Shown: positions 1-8,112 of the stretch, one piece after another | Layout of the letters: each line of letters begins with the position of its first letter | Position numbering within the stretch: the first letter of the stretch is position 1 | Assembly: GCA_031282465.1 (NCBI GenBank) | Contig: JAITDR010000013.1 | Span: 1-11,691, forward strand | Source: Desulfovibrio sp. | GTDB taxonomy: Bacteria; Desulfobacterota; Desulfovibrionia; Desulfovibrionales; Desulfovibrionaceae | Direction of reading: 5' to 3' | Length of the DNA: 11,691 bases | The notes under the pieces: generated by a model | Databases searched by the model: none | Seen by the model: only the letters and a program-made list of their open reading frames with translations | What the model was told of the DNA's origin: nothing | Position numbers and translations under genes: made by a program

Positions 1-110
1 TTCCCCCTGCCGCCGGAGGCATATACATCAATATTGCAATGTTTCAATGTTCGGCCTTGCGCCGGCTCAGGCCGAGGGTCCAGGGCGGAGCCCCGGCCGC
101 CGGAGGCATA
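1..110. repeat. GC-rich intergenic repeat, two copies
   Basis: The 15-mer GCCGCCGGAGGCATA occurs exactly twice, at 9-23 and 96-110, in the stretch downstream of the hybrid kinase gene. Next to the second copy, 83-93 reads GGGC-GGA-GCCC and can form a small hairpin. Read on the minus strand the order is TATGCCTCCGGCGGC followed by GGGGCTCCGCCCTGGACC. That layout resembles the dispersed intergenic repeats I associate with Desulfovibrio-type genomes (recollection, not checked here). Nothing in 1-161 looks coding: the short reading frames there overlap the repeat and the 3' end of the kinase gene. No U-tract follows the hairpin, so it is not a clear terminator. Confidence 0.6.
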
Positions 111-161
111 CAAAATCAAAGTTAATCTGCTCTGGAAGCGCGCGCAACGGCTGGGCACGGT

Positions 162-3100
162 TTACGCGCCCTTGGTTTCGAGCAGTTCCAGGGCCTCGTC
201 GTACTCAAAGTCGCGCACCATGCGTTCCAGTTCCTTACAGACGTCGGACGGATAGCGGCCGGCCAGGGCCGCCTTGTTTTCGGCAAAAAAGTCGGCGGCG
301 CTTCCGTCGTATTCCCGCAGCAGGGTTTTGAGTTTGTCGAGTATGGGCCCGATATCCGCAGGCGGCGCGGCTTCCGGCCGGGCGCCGGGCTGCTGCGGGA
401 TGCCGCAGACGCCGGAGGCGGCCAAGTTGCGTTCAAGGGCGGCAAGCATGTCCAGCAGGGTATCCACGCCCGACGGGTCGGGCGCCGTATTGCCGTCCGC
501 CTGCGCTTTTTCCACGGCGGCCGCCGCGGCTGAAACGTCAGTCGAGCCTATTGTGGCGGTAAGACCTTTCAAGGTGTGCGCACCGCGTTTCAGACGCTCC
601 TTGTCCTTCTCTTCAACAGCCGCGATGACTTCATCGCGGTAACGCGGAATATTTTCAAGGAAAAGGCAGACGGTTTTGAGGTAGATGCGCGTATTGCCCG
701 CCAGGCGGGCTACAGCGCCGGCGGCGTCCACTCCGGGAATATCCGGGACGGGTGCCGCTTCCTTGGCTTTGCCCGGCGCCGGTGCCGGTGCCGGTGCCGG
801 AGCGGGCGCGGCTTTTGCGGCGCTTTGCGCCGGCCTTTCGGATACGTCGGCGGCTATGCCGGCGGGCGTCGGGGAAGTCATGGCTTTCTTGGCGGCTTCT
901 ACGGCCGCCTTTGCTGCTTCACGCACGGCGTCCGCCGTTGCGGACGGGGCAGGCGGCGGAGGCACCGGAGAAACACCGGCCGGGGCCGTTGTCGCGGGCG
1001 GCATTTTCGGCGCGGACAGTGTGTCGTCCGGCTTCAGTGCATCGGTATTGTCGAACGACACGCCATCATCGTCGAAGTCGTCAAGGGCATCGTCATCGGC
1101 GTCGACGGGCGAGCCGGCGTTGAAGCCCGGTCGGGTCCGCAATTTGGAAGTGATGGACACGGCAGCCGAGGCGGAGGAGGAGTGTGCCGGCCTGCCGGGA
1201 GCGCTTGTCGATTCACCGGAGGGCAGCGGGAAACCTTTATCCGGAGGCGCCGGTTGACGGACGTCGCGGGTCTGCGCCGCAGCCGGCCCTGCATAGCCGC
1301 CGGCCGGCGCCCAGCGTTGTAATACTTCAAAAAGTTTTTCCACCTCAATGGGCTTGGCGACATGGTCGTTCATGCCCGCATTGATACAGGCCTCGCGTTC
1401 CCCGCTCATGGCGTGCGCGGTCATGGCAATGATCGGGATATTTTTGAATGCGTTCACGGCGCGCAGACGCCGGGTGGCCTCATAGCCGTCCATGACGGGC
1501 ATCTGCAGATCCATGAGCACGAGGTGGAAGGCTTCGGGTTCGGCCGTAAGAATGTTGACGGCTTCCCGGCCGTTGTCGGCAATCCGGACGCTTACGCCCT
1601 CCTGAGTGAGAATTTCCTCGGCAACCTGCTGGTTGATGACGTTGTCCTCGGCCAGAAGCACTTTCAGGCCGTTCAGCAGGCGGGTTTTTTCCTCCGGGAC
1701 GTTTTCCTCGCGCTCGACGGCGGCAGGCGGGTTGTCGACCGCTCGGACAGCCTCCAGCACGCAGTCGAAAAGCTGCGAAGGACTGACGGGTTTGTACAGG
1801 ACGTGCTTGACGCCGATCTCTTCCGCCAGGGGTTGCAGGTCGCTGCGGCCGAATGCCGTGATCAGGATAACGGCCGGGACGGTCTTCAAGCCCATGCGCC
1901 GAATTTGGGAAGCGGCTTCAAGGCCGTTGATTTCCGGCATACGCCAGTCGATGAGCGCGATTTGGTATGGACTCTCGTCCTGTTCCGCCTTGGACAATTC
2001 GGCATATGCCTCGGCGGCCGAACTCACGGTTGTGGGTTCAAGGGTGAAGCCCCGGAGCATTTCACCCAGAATACAGCGGGCCATTTCGTTGTCGTCCGCC
2101 ACCAATACCCTCAGTCCGGTCAGCGAAGTGGTGAAGCGGGGCGGAGCATCCTCCAGACCGCGCTCCAGACAGACCGTGAAATGCACGCCGGTGCCTTTGC
2201 CGGGTTCGCTGTCTATCCACACTTCGCCGCCCATCATCTCGATGAGGCGCTTGGTTATGGTCAGGCCGAGCCCTGTGCCTCCGTACAGCCGGCTGGTGGA
2301 ACTGTCGGCCTGGGTGAAAGGATTGAAGAGTTTTGAGCGCTGCTCCGCAGTCATGCCGATGCCGGTATCCTTGACGGTGAATTGCAGTTCCACCGGGCGG
2401 CCGGTCTTGTCCGGGTTGTCGCCGGGCGGCAGGGCGCCCGGACGCAACGGTCTGGCCATGGAGCAGGAAACGGTGATTTCACCTCGTGTGGTAAACTTGA
2501 CGGCATTGCCGATAAGGTTGATCAGTATCTGCCCGAGGCGCAGGGAATCGCCGAGAAGGTTCTGGGGCACGGTCGGGGAAATGAAGAAAATGAGTTCCAG
2601 ACCTTTATCTTCGGCTTTTTGCGCCACCATGGTCGAGACGTTGGCGAAGACTTCATCCAGCACAAAGGGGGCGCGTTCAATGTTCAGCTTGCCGGATTCG
2701 ATTTTTGAGAAGTCCAGGATATCGTTGATGATGCCCAACAAGGTGTTGGCGGCAACGTAAATTTTGTTGACATAGCCTTCCTGACGAGGATTCAGGTCGG
2801 TTTTCATGGCCAGGTAGGCCATACCGATAATGGCGTTCATGGGAGTGCGGATTTCGTGGCTCATATTGGCAAGAAATTCGCCTTTGGCCCGGCTTGCGGC
2901 GTCCGCGGCGCGTTTTTCCCGTTTGAGTTCGTCGGTGTGGCTGCTGATGGCCGCGGCCATTGCGTCGAAGCCGTCGGCCAGCCGGCCGATGTCGCCTCCT
3001 ATGCCTTCCAGTCCGCTTGCAGCTTGGTAATCGCCGGCTTCCACGCGAGCCTGGGCATCGAGCAGTTTTTCCAGCGGCGCGCGCAGGGCCAGTCTGTATA

Positions 3101-4010
3101 TCAGCAGGGAGAGCAGCAGAACGACGACCATGACGCCGGTGAGTACGGAAACATTGTTGCGGAAGCGGGAGTCGGCCGCGGCAAACGCCTTGTCTGCATC
3201 AATTTCGGCCGCGGCGATCAACGTCAAGCGCGGGCTCTGTCCCGTCCGGACCCCCGCAAAGGCGCTCCAGATTTCTTCGCCGTCGGGGCCGCTACGCCGG
3301 AGGATCCCGCCCGCCAGTCCGTCGCCGGTGCCGCGCAGGCGTTCCATGATGTCGTCGGGCAGTTTTTGCGCTTGTGCGCCTTCCGCGTCCGCAGGGATAC
3401 TCCGCAGGATATTGCCGTCCCCGTCCGCGATGCGCAGCGTGACGCCGGGCAGAGAGGACAACGCGGCGCTCCCGGCGGCGATTATCCCGTCCGGATTGAG
3501 CGCGCCGACAAGGGCTATGCCGGACATGGGGTAGACGACATACAACCGGGGCGGGCCTGTTCCGTCCGAAGCCGCGCGGAGTTCAGCCGTGAAGACGCCG
3601 GCCTGTATCGCGTCGAGCAGTGCGGGCTGTCCCGCCGGTTCGGTTTTGAGGTCTTCCGCTCCTGCCGCGACCGGCACTTCGCCCCTGGAATTCACTATCA
3701 GCAGTCCGTCGACGGCGGGGTTACCGGCGACGATGTCGGCAAAAAGGCTCATGCAGTCTGCCGCGCGCAACTGCCGTACCCGCTCGGAACCGGAGAGAAC
3801 GGTCAGTATGCTGCGCATGTTTTCCACGTCGGACCGGGTTTGCGCGCCGACGCGGTTGACTGTTTCCGCAATCAGGCTTTCCCTCTGTTCTTTATCCGCG
3901 GTGTCCCGATCCTTGATGAAGATGAAGCTGAGCACAAGACACGGCACGGCGGCCATGGTCGCAATGAGGACCATGATGCGGTTGATGTGACCCGTGAGAA
4001 AGTTTTTCAT
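162..4010 (-). CDS. hybrid sensor histidine kinase (HAMP-HisKA-HATPase-REC-REC-HPt), BarA-like layout
   Basis: This is a 1282-residue inner-membrane kinase containing a complete phosphorelay. Visible parts are: transmembrane segment 11-32; a periplasmic sensor region of about 250 residues with no family I recognise; second membrane segment about 288-307; HAMP about 308-360; HisKA with SHEIRTP, phospho-accepting His385; HATPase with N-box Asn498/Asn502, DTGIGM at 548-553 and GGTGLGL at 577-583. The first receiver has D639/D640, phospho-acceptor D688, T718 and K740. The second has E788/D789, D834, T864 and K886. The HPt domain has AHTLKG with His1145. A low-complexity linker of about 190 residues (Pro/Ala-rich, acidic cluster at 971-983, an Ala-Pro run near 1070-1079) separates the second receiver from the HPt. 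All key residues are present, so the relay His-Asp-His should work. The ATG at 4010 has GAGG 8 nt upstream. No separate output regulator lies next to it, so the final target is unknown. It follows pgl by 63 nt on the same strand and may be co-transcribed. Confidence 0.95.
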   Translation of the reverse strand: MKNFLTGHINRIMVLIATMAAVPCLVLSFIFIKDRDTADKEQRESLIAETVNRVGAQTRSDVENMRSILTVLSGSERVRQLRAADCMSLFADIVAGNPAVDGLLIVNSRGEVPVAAGAEDLKTEPAGQPALLDAIQAGVFTAELRAASDGTGPPRLYVVYPMSGIALVGALNPDGIIAAGSAALSSLPGVTLRIADGDGNILRSIPADAEGAQAQKLPDDIMERLRGTGDGLAGGILRRSGPDGEEIWSAFAGVRTGQSPRLTLIAAAEIDADKAFAAADSRFRNNVSVLTGVMVVVLLLSLLIYRLALRAPLEKLLDAQARVEAGDYQAASGLEGIGGDIGRLADGFDAMAAAISSHTDELKREKRAADAASRAKGEFLANMSHEIRTPMNAIIGMAYLAMKTDLNPRQEGYVNKIYVAANTLLGIINDILDFSKIESGKLNIERAPFVLDEVFANVSTMVAQKAEDKGLELIFFISPTVPQNLLGDSLRLGQILINLIGNAVKFTTRGEITVSCSMARPLRPGALPPGDNPDKTGRPVELQFTVKDTGIGMTAEQRSKLFNPFTQADSSTSRLYGGTGLGLTITKRLIEMMGGEVWIDSEPGKGTGVHFTVCLERGLEDAPPRFTTSLTGLRVLVADDNEMARCILGEMLRGFTLEPTTVSSAAEAYAELSKAEQDESPYQIALIDWRMPEINGLEAASQIRRMGLKTVPAVILITAFGRSDLQPLAEEIGVKHVLYKPVSPSQLFDCVLEAVRAVDNPPAAVEREENVPEEKTRLLNGLKVLLAEDNVINQQVAEEILTQEGVSVRIADNGREAVNILTAEPEAFHLVLMDLQMPVMDGYEATRRLRAVNAFKNIPIIAMTAHAMSGEREACINAGMNDHVAKPIEVEKLFEVLQRWAPAGGYAGPAAAQTRDVRQPAPPDKGFPLPSGESTSAPGRPAHSSSASAAVSITSKLRTRPGFNAGSPVDADDDALDDFDDDGVSFDNTDALKPDDTLSAPKMPPATTAPAGVSPVPPPPAPSATADAVREAAKAAVEAAKKAMTSPTPAGIAADVSERPAQSAAKAAPAPAPAPAPAPGKAKEAAPVPDIPGVDAAGAVARLAGNTRIYLKTVCLFLENIPRYRDEVIAAVEEKDKERLKRGAHTLKGLTATIGSTDVSAAAAAVEKAQADGNTAPDPSGVDTLLDMLAALERNLAASGVCGIPQQPGARPEAAPPADIGPILDKLKTLLREYDGSAADFFAENKAALAGRYPSDVCKELERMVRDFEYDEALELLETKGA
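778..804 (-). repeat. in-frame hexamer repeat encoding an Ala-Pro run
   Basis: Three exact GGTGCC units (781-798) with imperfect units on each side lie inside the kinase gene and encode alternating Ala-Pro around residues 1069-1079, in the linker just before the HPt domain. The unit length is a multiple of three, so slippage would change linker length without breaking the frame. Confidence 0.7.
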
Positions 4011-4073
4011 GGCATAAGCCTCAGTCCGCTTTCCCGGCAGGCGGCGTACCTGCGTTGTTTCCCGGCGCCGCCG

Positions 4074-4805
4074 TCAGCCCTGGTAGGCGTTGCCGTCTAT
4101 AATCCAACAGAGTCTGCCGCTGTGCGGGCGTACCATTTGCGCGGGCAGCAGGGGCGCCGCCATAAGGTTCAGGGCCGTGGACAGTATGTGATGCTTGACC
4201 CGTCCGGACGCCATGAAGACGCAGCAACGCGCGTTGTTCAGGACAGGCAGCGACAGGGTGATCCTCGGCGTGCCGCCCTTGGGGGGGTAGACGTCGAGGA
4301 CCGTGTCTTTGGTATTGGACAGGGCGGGGTCGCCGGGGAAGAGCGACGCGGTGTGCCCGTCCGTGCCGACGCCCAGCAGTATGCAGTCGAAGCGGGGAAG
4401 TTCGCCTTCGGTGAGGTGAAAATGATCGGCCAGCAAGGCGGCGTACGAGGCGGCCGCCGTTTCCGGAACATCCTCGCCTTTCATGCGGTAATAGCGGGTT
4501 GCGTCCACGCCGGAGAGGAGTTCCTTGCGCGCGGTTTGATAGTTGCTTTCCGCGCTTTCCGGGGGAACGCAACGCTCGTCCGCCCAGTATACCACTGTTT
4601 TGCTCCAGTCCATTTCGGCGGTCCGTTCGGGACGGCAGAGCGTGTGGAAGAGGGGCACCGGCGTCTTGCCTCCGGACAGGGCCAGGGTAAAGCAGCCTCT
4701 TGCGGCCGTGGACTCCCTGTACATGGAAACGATGATGTCGGCCGCCTCCCGGGCCATATCCGCTTCATCGGTTGCTACATAGAGGGAAAGGTGGGTACGG
4801 GGCAT
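4074..4805 (-). CDS. pgl: 6-phosphogluconolactonase (DevB/SOL family)
   Basis: This cytoplasmic enzyme hydrolyses 6-phosphogluconolactone to 6-phosphogluconate, the second step of the oxidative pentose phosphate pathway. The product is 243 residues, normal for the family. Family signatures are clear: LALSGGKTP near the N-terminus, WADERCVP in the middle, and LLGVGTDGHTASLFPG, followed by the ITLSLPVLN strand. The frame stays open to an ATG at 4862, but that start lies upstream of the likely transcription start for the promoter at 4847-4876 and would add 19 residues before the conserved LSLYVA strand. ATG 4805 is therefore preferred, although its Shine-Dalgarno (GGGA, about 7 nt upstream) is weak. 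No zwf or gnd gene is next to it. The kinase gene follows 63 nt downstream on the same strand. Confidence 0.95.
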   Translation of the reverse strand: MPRTHLSLYVATDEADMAREAADIIVSMYRESTAARGCFTLALSGGKTPVPLFHTLCRPERTAEMDWSKTVVYWADERCVPPESAESNYQTARKELLSGVDATRYYRMKGEDVPETAAASYAALLADHFHLTEGELPRFDCILLGVGTDGHTASLFPGDPALSNTKDTVLDVYPPKGGTPRITLSLPVLNNARCCVFMASGRVKHHILSTALNLMAAPLLPAQMVRPHSGRLCWIIDGNAYQG

Positions 4806-4846
4806 AGCGTCATCCCGGAAGGAGGTTGAAGGAAGTATACTCCGGA

Positions 4847-4876
4847 AAAATATTCCCGGCATTGCCGGGAAGTCAA
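4847..4876 (-). promoter_or_regulatory. candidate sigma70 promoter for pgl
   Basis: On the minus strand, TTGACT (4876-4871) and TATTTT (4852-4847) are separated by 18 nt. Transcription would start near 4840, giving a leader of about 35 nt before the ATG at 4805. The -35 is 5/6 to consensus and the -10 is weaker. A second box, TATACT, lies a little downstream without a good -35 partner. The spacer is filled by a perfect palindrome, described separately. Confidence 0.45.
4848..4871 (-). terminator. 19-bp perfect palindrome with T-tract: intrinsic terminator and/or operator
   Basis: TTCCCGGCATTGCCGGGAA (4853-4871) is a perfect inverted repeat. As RNA from the minus strand it gives an 8-bp stem with a 3-nt loop, followed directly by a TATTTTT tract. 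That is the form of a rho-independent terminator and would end transcription coming from the lytic transglycosylase gene, whose stop lies about 120 nt upstream. The same bases sit exactly between the -35 and -10 of the candidate pgl promoter, so a role as an operator is also possible. Sequence alone cannot separate the two. Confidence 0.6.
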
Positions 4877-4994
4877 GCAGGAATCCTTCGCGTAGCGGCC
4901 GCCCGCGTGCGGGGCGTTTCGACAGACGCCGTCGGCGGCAGAGATAAGGGCGGAGGCGGCCGTCGGCCTACGGGGCATTCGACCGGCATCCGGA

Positions 4995-6338
4995 TCAGTA
5001 TTCCCCGTTTGCGGACCAGCCGCGCAGGCGCGCGAGCACGAGCTCGACGTAGCGGCGCGATTCCGACGTGGGCATGCGGGTTGTGAGTTGGTCGTACAGT
5101 TGTTCCGGGCCGAGTTCGTTGATGCGCCGCACGGCATTTTCGTCATCGGCGGGATCAAAAAGGTGCAGCACGGCGTTCGGACCTCCGTTGTAAGCGGCTA
5201 TGACGCACAACTGACGCGAGAGGCTGTTGTGTACCCCGTTGAAATAGCGGCTGCCGAGCAGGTACAGGTAGGCCGCGCCGTAGCGGATGTTGTGTTCCGG
5301 GCTCAGCAGGATGTCCCGGTCCGGCACGGCCGGGGAGCCGGTGAGATAGCGATGGACTTCGTAACCCGCCGTATCCGGCACAAGCTGCATAAGGCCCATG
5401 GCCCGGCTGCGGCTTACGGCCGACGGGTTGAAATTGCTCTCCGTATGCATGACGGCCATGATCAGCGCCGGGTTGAGGCCGTATTGCCCGGCATAGCGCC
5501 CGACCGTTCCCCGGTAGCGGAAGGCGGAGGACGGACTCTCGAAATCCGGCAGTCCCCGGCCGCGGAGCAGCAGGCGCATGAGGTTCGCCTTACGGCTGTT
5601 TGCAGGACAGAATTTGCGCTCCGGGTCATCCGCAGCGTCTGCCGTTCGGTGCAGGCCGGACGCGTCCCGTACCCCGCCGGACAGCATGGGGATCAGCGTC
5701 GCATTGCCGTAACTCCGCGCCGGCGCGAAAAGATTGATACGGAAGAGACCCGGCTCTTCCGTCAGACCCGGCAGAGCGCCGGCGGGCGAAAGTCCGAGCG
5801 GCGTGATTTCAGCTGTGCCGCCGTCCTGCGTGGCGAACAGAACCTGTCCGCGTGCGAAATTCAGCACCCGGTGTTTGTCGGGCGAAGGCAGCAATGCGGT
5901 GAGATCCCGCATATTTTCCGGGCCCGCATCGGACAGCCCCCCTCTGGCCCCGGCTTCCGCACGGGCGGCAAAACGGGGGATGAGCAGGGCGGAATGCGGC
6001 AGCAGCGTATCCGCTCCCGCGGGAAGGGTTGCGGCATCCAAAAGTTCCCGGCTTGCGGGCAGAACAACGCGGGAGGAGAAGGCGGGTGCCTTGCCGTTCG
6101 TCCGGTTTACGCCGGCCTGTCCCATGCCGGCGTGCGCAGCAAGCATGCCGGCGCAAAAAGCGGTCAAGGCCGCACAAAGGCAGACGCCCCACAGGAACCT
6201 TACCCGCCGGAACCGGCCGAACCCGGAACGCTGAACGCGCGCACCGCGTGCCGCAGAGTTTTCGTCAATGCCTTGACACGAGCCGCCGTCAGCGCGAAGA
6301 CCTTGGGTCTTTCCGTTAATTTCCTTATTTTCCTGCAT
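4995..6338 (-). CDS. MltC-like lytic transglycosylase (SLT domain), membrane-anchored
   Basis: A 447-residue peptidoglycan-cleaving enzyme, predicted to act in the periplasm and leave 1,6-anhydro-muramyl ends. Residues about 47-70 form a hydrophobic signal or anchor segment after a basic N-terminus. No good lipobox is seen: the cysteine follows TAF rather than [AS]-[GA]. The C-terminal ~155 residues form the SLT domain: MHTESNFNP with catalytic Glu300, GLMQL at 315-319, AYNGG at 382-386, and a TTRMPTSESRRYV tail. This order is closer to MltC than to Slt70 or MltE. The central region, about 75-270, is not one I recognise and differs from MltC's usual N-domain. ATG 6338 is chosen because GGCAGG stands 6-11 nt upstream. 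The in-frame ATGs at 6404 and 6383 have no usable ribosome site. It is 107 nt downstream of the VTT-family gene. Confidence 0.88.
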   Translation of the reverse strand: MQENKEINGKTQGLRADGGSCQGIDENSAARGARVQRSGFGRFRRVRFLWGVCLCAALTAFCAGMLAAHAGMGQAGVNRTNGKAPAFSSRVVLPASRELLDAATLPAGADTLLPHSALLIPRFAARAEAGARGGLSDAGPENMRDLTALLPSPDKHRVLNFARGQVLFATQDGGTAEITPLGLSPAGALPGLTEEPGLFRINLFAPARSYGNATLIPMLSGGVRDASGLHRTADAADDPERKFCPANSRKANLMRLLLRGRGLPDFESPSSAFRYRGTVGRYAGQYGLNPALIMAVMHTESNFNPSAVSRSRAMGLMQLVPDTAGYEVHRYLTGSPAVPDRDILLSPEHNIRYGAAYLYLLGSRYFNGVHNSLSRQLCVIAAYNGGPNAVLHLFDPADDENAVRRINELGPEQLYDQLTTRMPTSESRRYVELVLARLRGWSANGEY

Positions 6339-6417
6339 ATATTGCCTGCCGCCCTTGCGCCGCAACGGTTGTCTGAGGATCATGTCAGCTGCGTCGACCC
6401 GCATCCTGCTTATCTTT

Positions 6418-6438
6418 ATGCAAGATATGCAAGATATG
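6418..6438. repeat. tandem 9-mer, possible control site upstream of the lytic transglycosylase
   Basis: ATGCAAGAT is repeated head-to-tail at 6418-6426 and 6427-6435, followed by a further ATG. It is AT-rich against its GC-rich surroundings and lies about 80-100 nt upstream of the chosen transglycosylase start, where a promoter or regulator site could be. I see no convincing -35/-10 pair with it. Confidence 0.35.
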
Positions 6439-6445
6439 TTCCGTA

Positions 6446-7120
6446 TCAGTCTTCTTCATCCTTGACGGCTTCAGCTCCTTTACAACGTTTGTAGACGACG
6501 ACGCCGACGATTGCGGCAACGGTGAACAGCAGGGCTGCGAGGACGGCATTCCACAGGGGGTCTACCCGAATGCCGCTGCCGAGCAGGGCGAAGGTGACGG
6601 TTTGCGGCAGATAGCCGAGGGCGGATCCGGCGAAAAACGGCAAGGCCGGAATGGAGGTCAGGCCGGCCGCCATGTTGGTCAGGGCGTTGTTGCCCAGGGG
6701 GAAGCAGCGCACGGCCGCGGCCATGGCGAAGGGATTGCGGGAAAGGAAGGCGTCCAGCCTTTGTATTTTCTTCCCCAACTTGCGGCGCACCAGGGAACGG
6801 GCCAGCAGCCGGGCGTAGAAAAAACCCGCCGCGCACCCGCCGATCAGTCCGGTGCAGGCGAGGATCGTCCCCTGAAAAGCGCCGAAAGCGTATCCTCCGA
6901 GGGCGGCCAGGGCTTGTCGGGGGAAGCCGAGAGGCGAGAGCAGCATGACCAGGGCGATGTAAAGGAAAGCGCCTTCCGCCTCGGCGCGCAGGCGCACGTC
7001 GGCCCATGCGGGGTCGAGAATGCCTTGAAGGTCGAAAACGCGGACAAAAACCATGGCGCCGACCAAGGTAAGAAAAAAAACGGCCGGCTTGAGCAGCGAA
7101 CGCAGGGCTGGTGTTTTCAC
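6446..7120 (-). CDS. TVP38/TMEM64 (VTT/DedA-like) family membrane protein
   Basis: A 224-residue inner-membrane protein of the SNARE-associated/VTT superfamily. Hydrophobic segments lie at about 12-29, 51-64, 83-103, 155-172 and 189-209. Family marks are PLGFPRQALAALGGYAFG (63-80), the re-entrant-loop region before TM3, then R138-x-x-P141, the AAGLTSIP turn (151-158) and LGYLPQT (168-174). Bacterial relatives are thought to act in lipid translocation or scrambling, and DedA-type members have been linked to undecaprenyl phosphate recycling. The start is GTG 7120, which overlaps the glycosyltransferase TGA stop in a GTGA quartet. An ATG further upstream at 7234 would lie deep inside the neighbouring gene. 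The overlap implies translational coupling. The exact substrate is unknown. Confidence 0.88.
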   Translation of the reverse strand: MKTPALRSLLKPAVFFLTLVGAMVFVRVFDLQGILDPAWADVRLRAEAEGAFLYIALVMLLSPLGFPRQALAALGGYAFGAFQGTILACTGLIGGCAAGFFYARLLARSLVRRKLGKKIQRLDAFLSRNPFAMAAAVRCFPLGNNALTNMAAGLTSIPALPFFAGSALGYLPQTVTFALLGSGIRVDPLWNAVLAALLFTVAAIVGVVVYKRCKGAEAVKDEED

Positions 7121-7911
7121 GACGGATATCCCGGCGGCGGCCCGCCGCGTTCGCGGATGCTGAAGCGCAGGTTGCGTTTTTGCATCCAACGTACGGCCAG
7201 CAGGTCGTACAGCCCGGAAAAGGCCCTGTCCCATACTCCGTACTTGGAGCGCCCGGAGCGGCGCGGACGGTGCGACACGGGGACTTCAACCACCGCTGCT
7301 CCCTGCATTTTCATCAGGGTGGGCAGGAAGCGGTGCATGCCCCTGAACATGGGCAGGCGCCGGGCCATGGAGGCGCGCAGCACTTTCAGCGAACATCCTG
7401 TGTCCCGGATATGTTCGCCGGTCAGGCTGTTGCGCACGGCATTGGCAATGCGGGAGGAGGCTTTTTTGATGAAGGAATCCCGCCTGCGCACGCGCATCCC
7501 CACGACCATGTCGTTGTCTCTGCCGAAAAGTTTCAGCATGGCGGGGATGTCGGCCGGGTCGTTCTGCAGATCGGCATCAAGGGTAACCAGAATGTCGCCC
7601 GCCGCGTCCATGAAGCCGGCAGCCAGGGCGGCGGTCTGTCCGCAGTTTGCGTCAAAGGCGATGTAGCGTATGCGGGGATCGGCTGCTGCCGCCGCCTTTA
7701 CGGCTTCCAGGCTGCGGTCCGTGCTTCCGTCATCGACGAAGCACAGTTCCCAGGTATCTTCAATACGCGACATGGCGGCGCGGATTTCCTCCGCCAGCGG
7801 CGCTATATTGTCTTCTTCATTGTATACGGGCACAATCAGACTGATTTTGGGCGCGGACGGGCAGCCTCGGGCGGCGTCTCTCCGCCCGCCTTCCGCGGTG
7901 CTGTCGTTCAT
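7117..7911 (-). CDS. family 2 glycosyltransferase, polyprenol-phosphate sugar transferase type
   Basis: A 264-residue GT-A fold transferase of the DPM1/GtrB/ArnC kind, which move a sugar from a nucleotide sugar to a polyprenyl phosphate or related lipid acceptor at the cytoplasmic membrane face. Motifs seen: ISLIVPVYNEEDN (23-35), FVDDGSTD (58-65), the metal-binding DAD in TLDADLQNDP (112-114), the GMRVRRRDS segment, and DTGCSLKVLRA. Unlike ArnC or GtrB it has no C-terminal pair of membrane helices, so it may rely on a partner. The overlapping VTT-family membrane protein is an obvious candidate (inference). ATG 7911 has AAGGA 7 nt upstream. An in-frame ATG 20 codons earlier lacks such a site and adds non-conserved residues. 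Transcription is probably from the promoter at 7997-8026. Donor and acceptor cannot be told from sequence. Confidence 0.92.
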   Translation of the reverse strand: MNDSTAEGGRRDAARGCPSAPKISLIVPVYNEEDNIAPLAEEIRAAMSRIEDTWELCFVDDGSTDRSLEAVKAAAAADPRIRYIAFDANCGQTAALAAGFMDAAGDILVTLDADLQNDPADIPAMLKLFGRDNDMVVGMRVRRRDSFIKKASSRIANAVRNSLTGEHIRDTGCSLKVLRASMARRLPMFRGMHRFLPTLMKMQGAAVVEVPVSHRPRRSGRSKYGVWDRAFSGLYDLLAVRWMQKRNLRFSIRERGGPPPGYPS

Positions 7912-7996
7912 CAAAATTTCCTTTACGGTCTGAAACGGCTGAGTTGAGGGCAAGGAGAAAAGGGGCAGCACTCAGGGGAGGCTGGACATTTTTAAT

Positions 7997-8026
7997 AAAA
8001 TAGTGTTGATTCATGCATTATGTCAA
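7997..8026 (-). promoter_or_regulatory. sigma70-type promoter for the glycosyltransferase/VTT gene pair
   Basis: On the minus strand, a perfect TTGACA (8026-8021) is followed after 18 nt by TATTTT (8002-7997), in an AT-rich pocket within GC-rich DNA. Transcription would start near 7990 and leave a leader of about 80 nt before ATG 7911. The box choice and spacing are the same as in the pgl promoter candidate. Confidence 0.55.
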
Positions 8027-8112
8027 GCACGTTGTTGCTCGGCATTTCGGTTCATCCGGCTTGAACGTACTTTCCATCAGCGCAGTACATATCAGATGAA
8101 GTTGATTGGGCA

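Noticed and set aside
83..93. GGGC-GGA-GCCC hairpin as the terminator of the kinase gene
   Set aside because: The stem is only 4 bp and there is no following T-tract on the minus strand; more likely part of the dispersed repeat.
1362..2760. Plus-strand open frames of 324 and 384 codons opposite the kinase
   Set aside because: Antisense shadows of the receiver and HATPase coding sequence, with no recognisable protein features.
2856..4829. Long plus-strand open frame of 657 codons
   Set aside because: It lies opposite the kinase and pgl genes, whose products have clear family motifs; GC-rich DNA commonly leaves such antisense frames open, and this one has no domain signal.
5088..6494. Plus-strand open frame of 468 codons
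   Set aside because: Antisense to the lytic transglycosylase, which has an intact catalytic domain; no family signal in the plus-strand frame.
7121..7234. Longer 262-residue form of the VTT protein starting at ATG 7234
   Set aside because: It would overlap the glycosyltransferase by over 100 nt, with non-conserved residues; GTG 7120 with a 4-nt overlap is better.
8061..8091. TTGAAC with TACATA after 19 nt as a promoter for the YjbR gene
   Set aside because: The -10 is poor and the spacer long; a promoter must exist in this gap but this one is not convincing.
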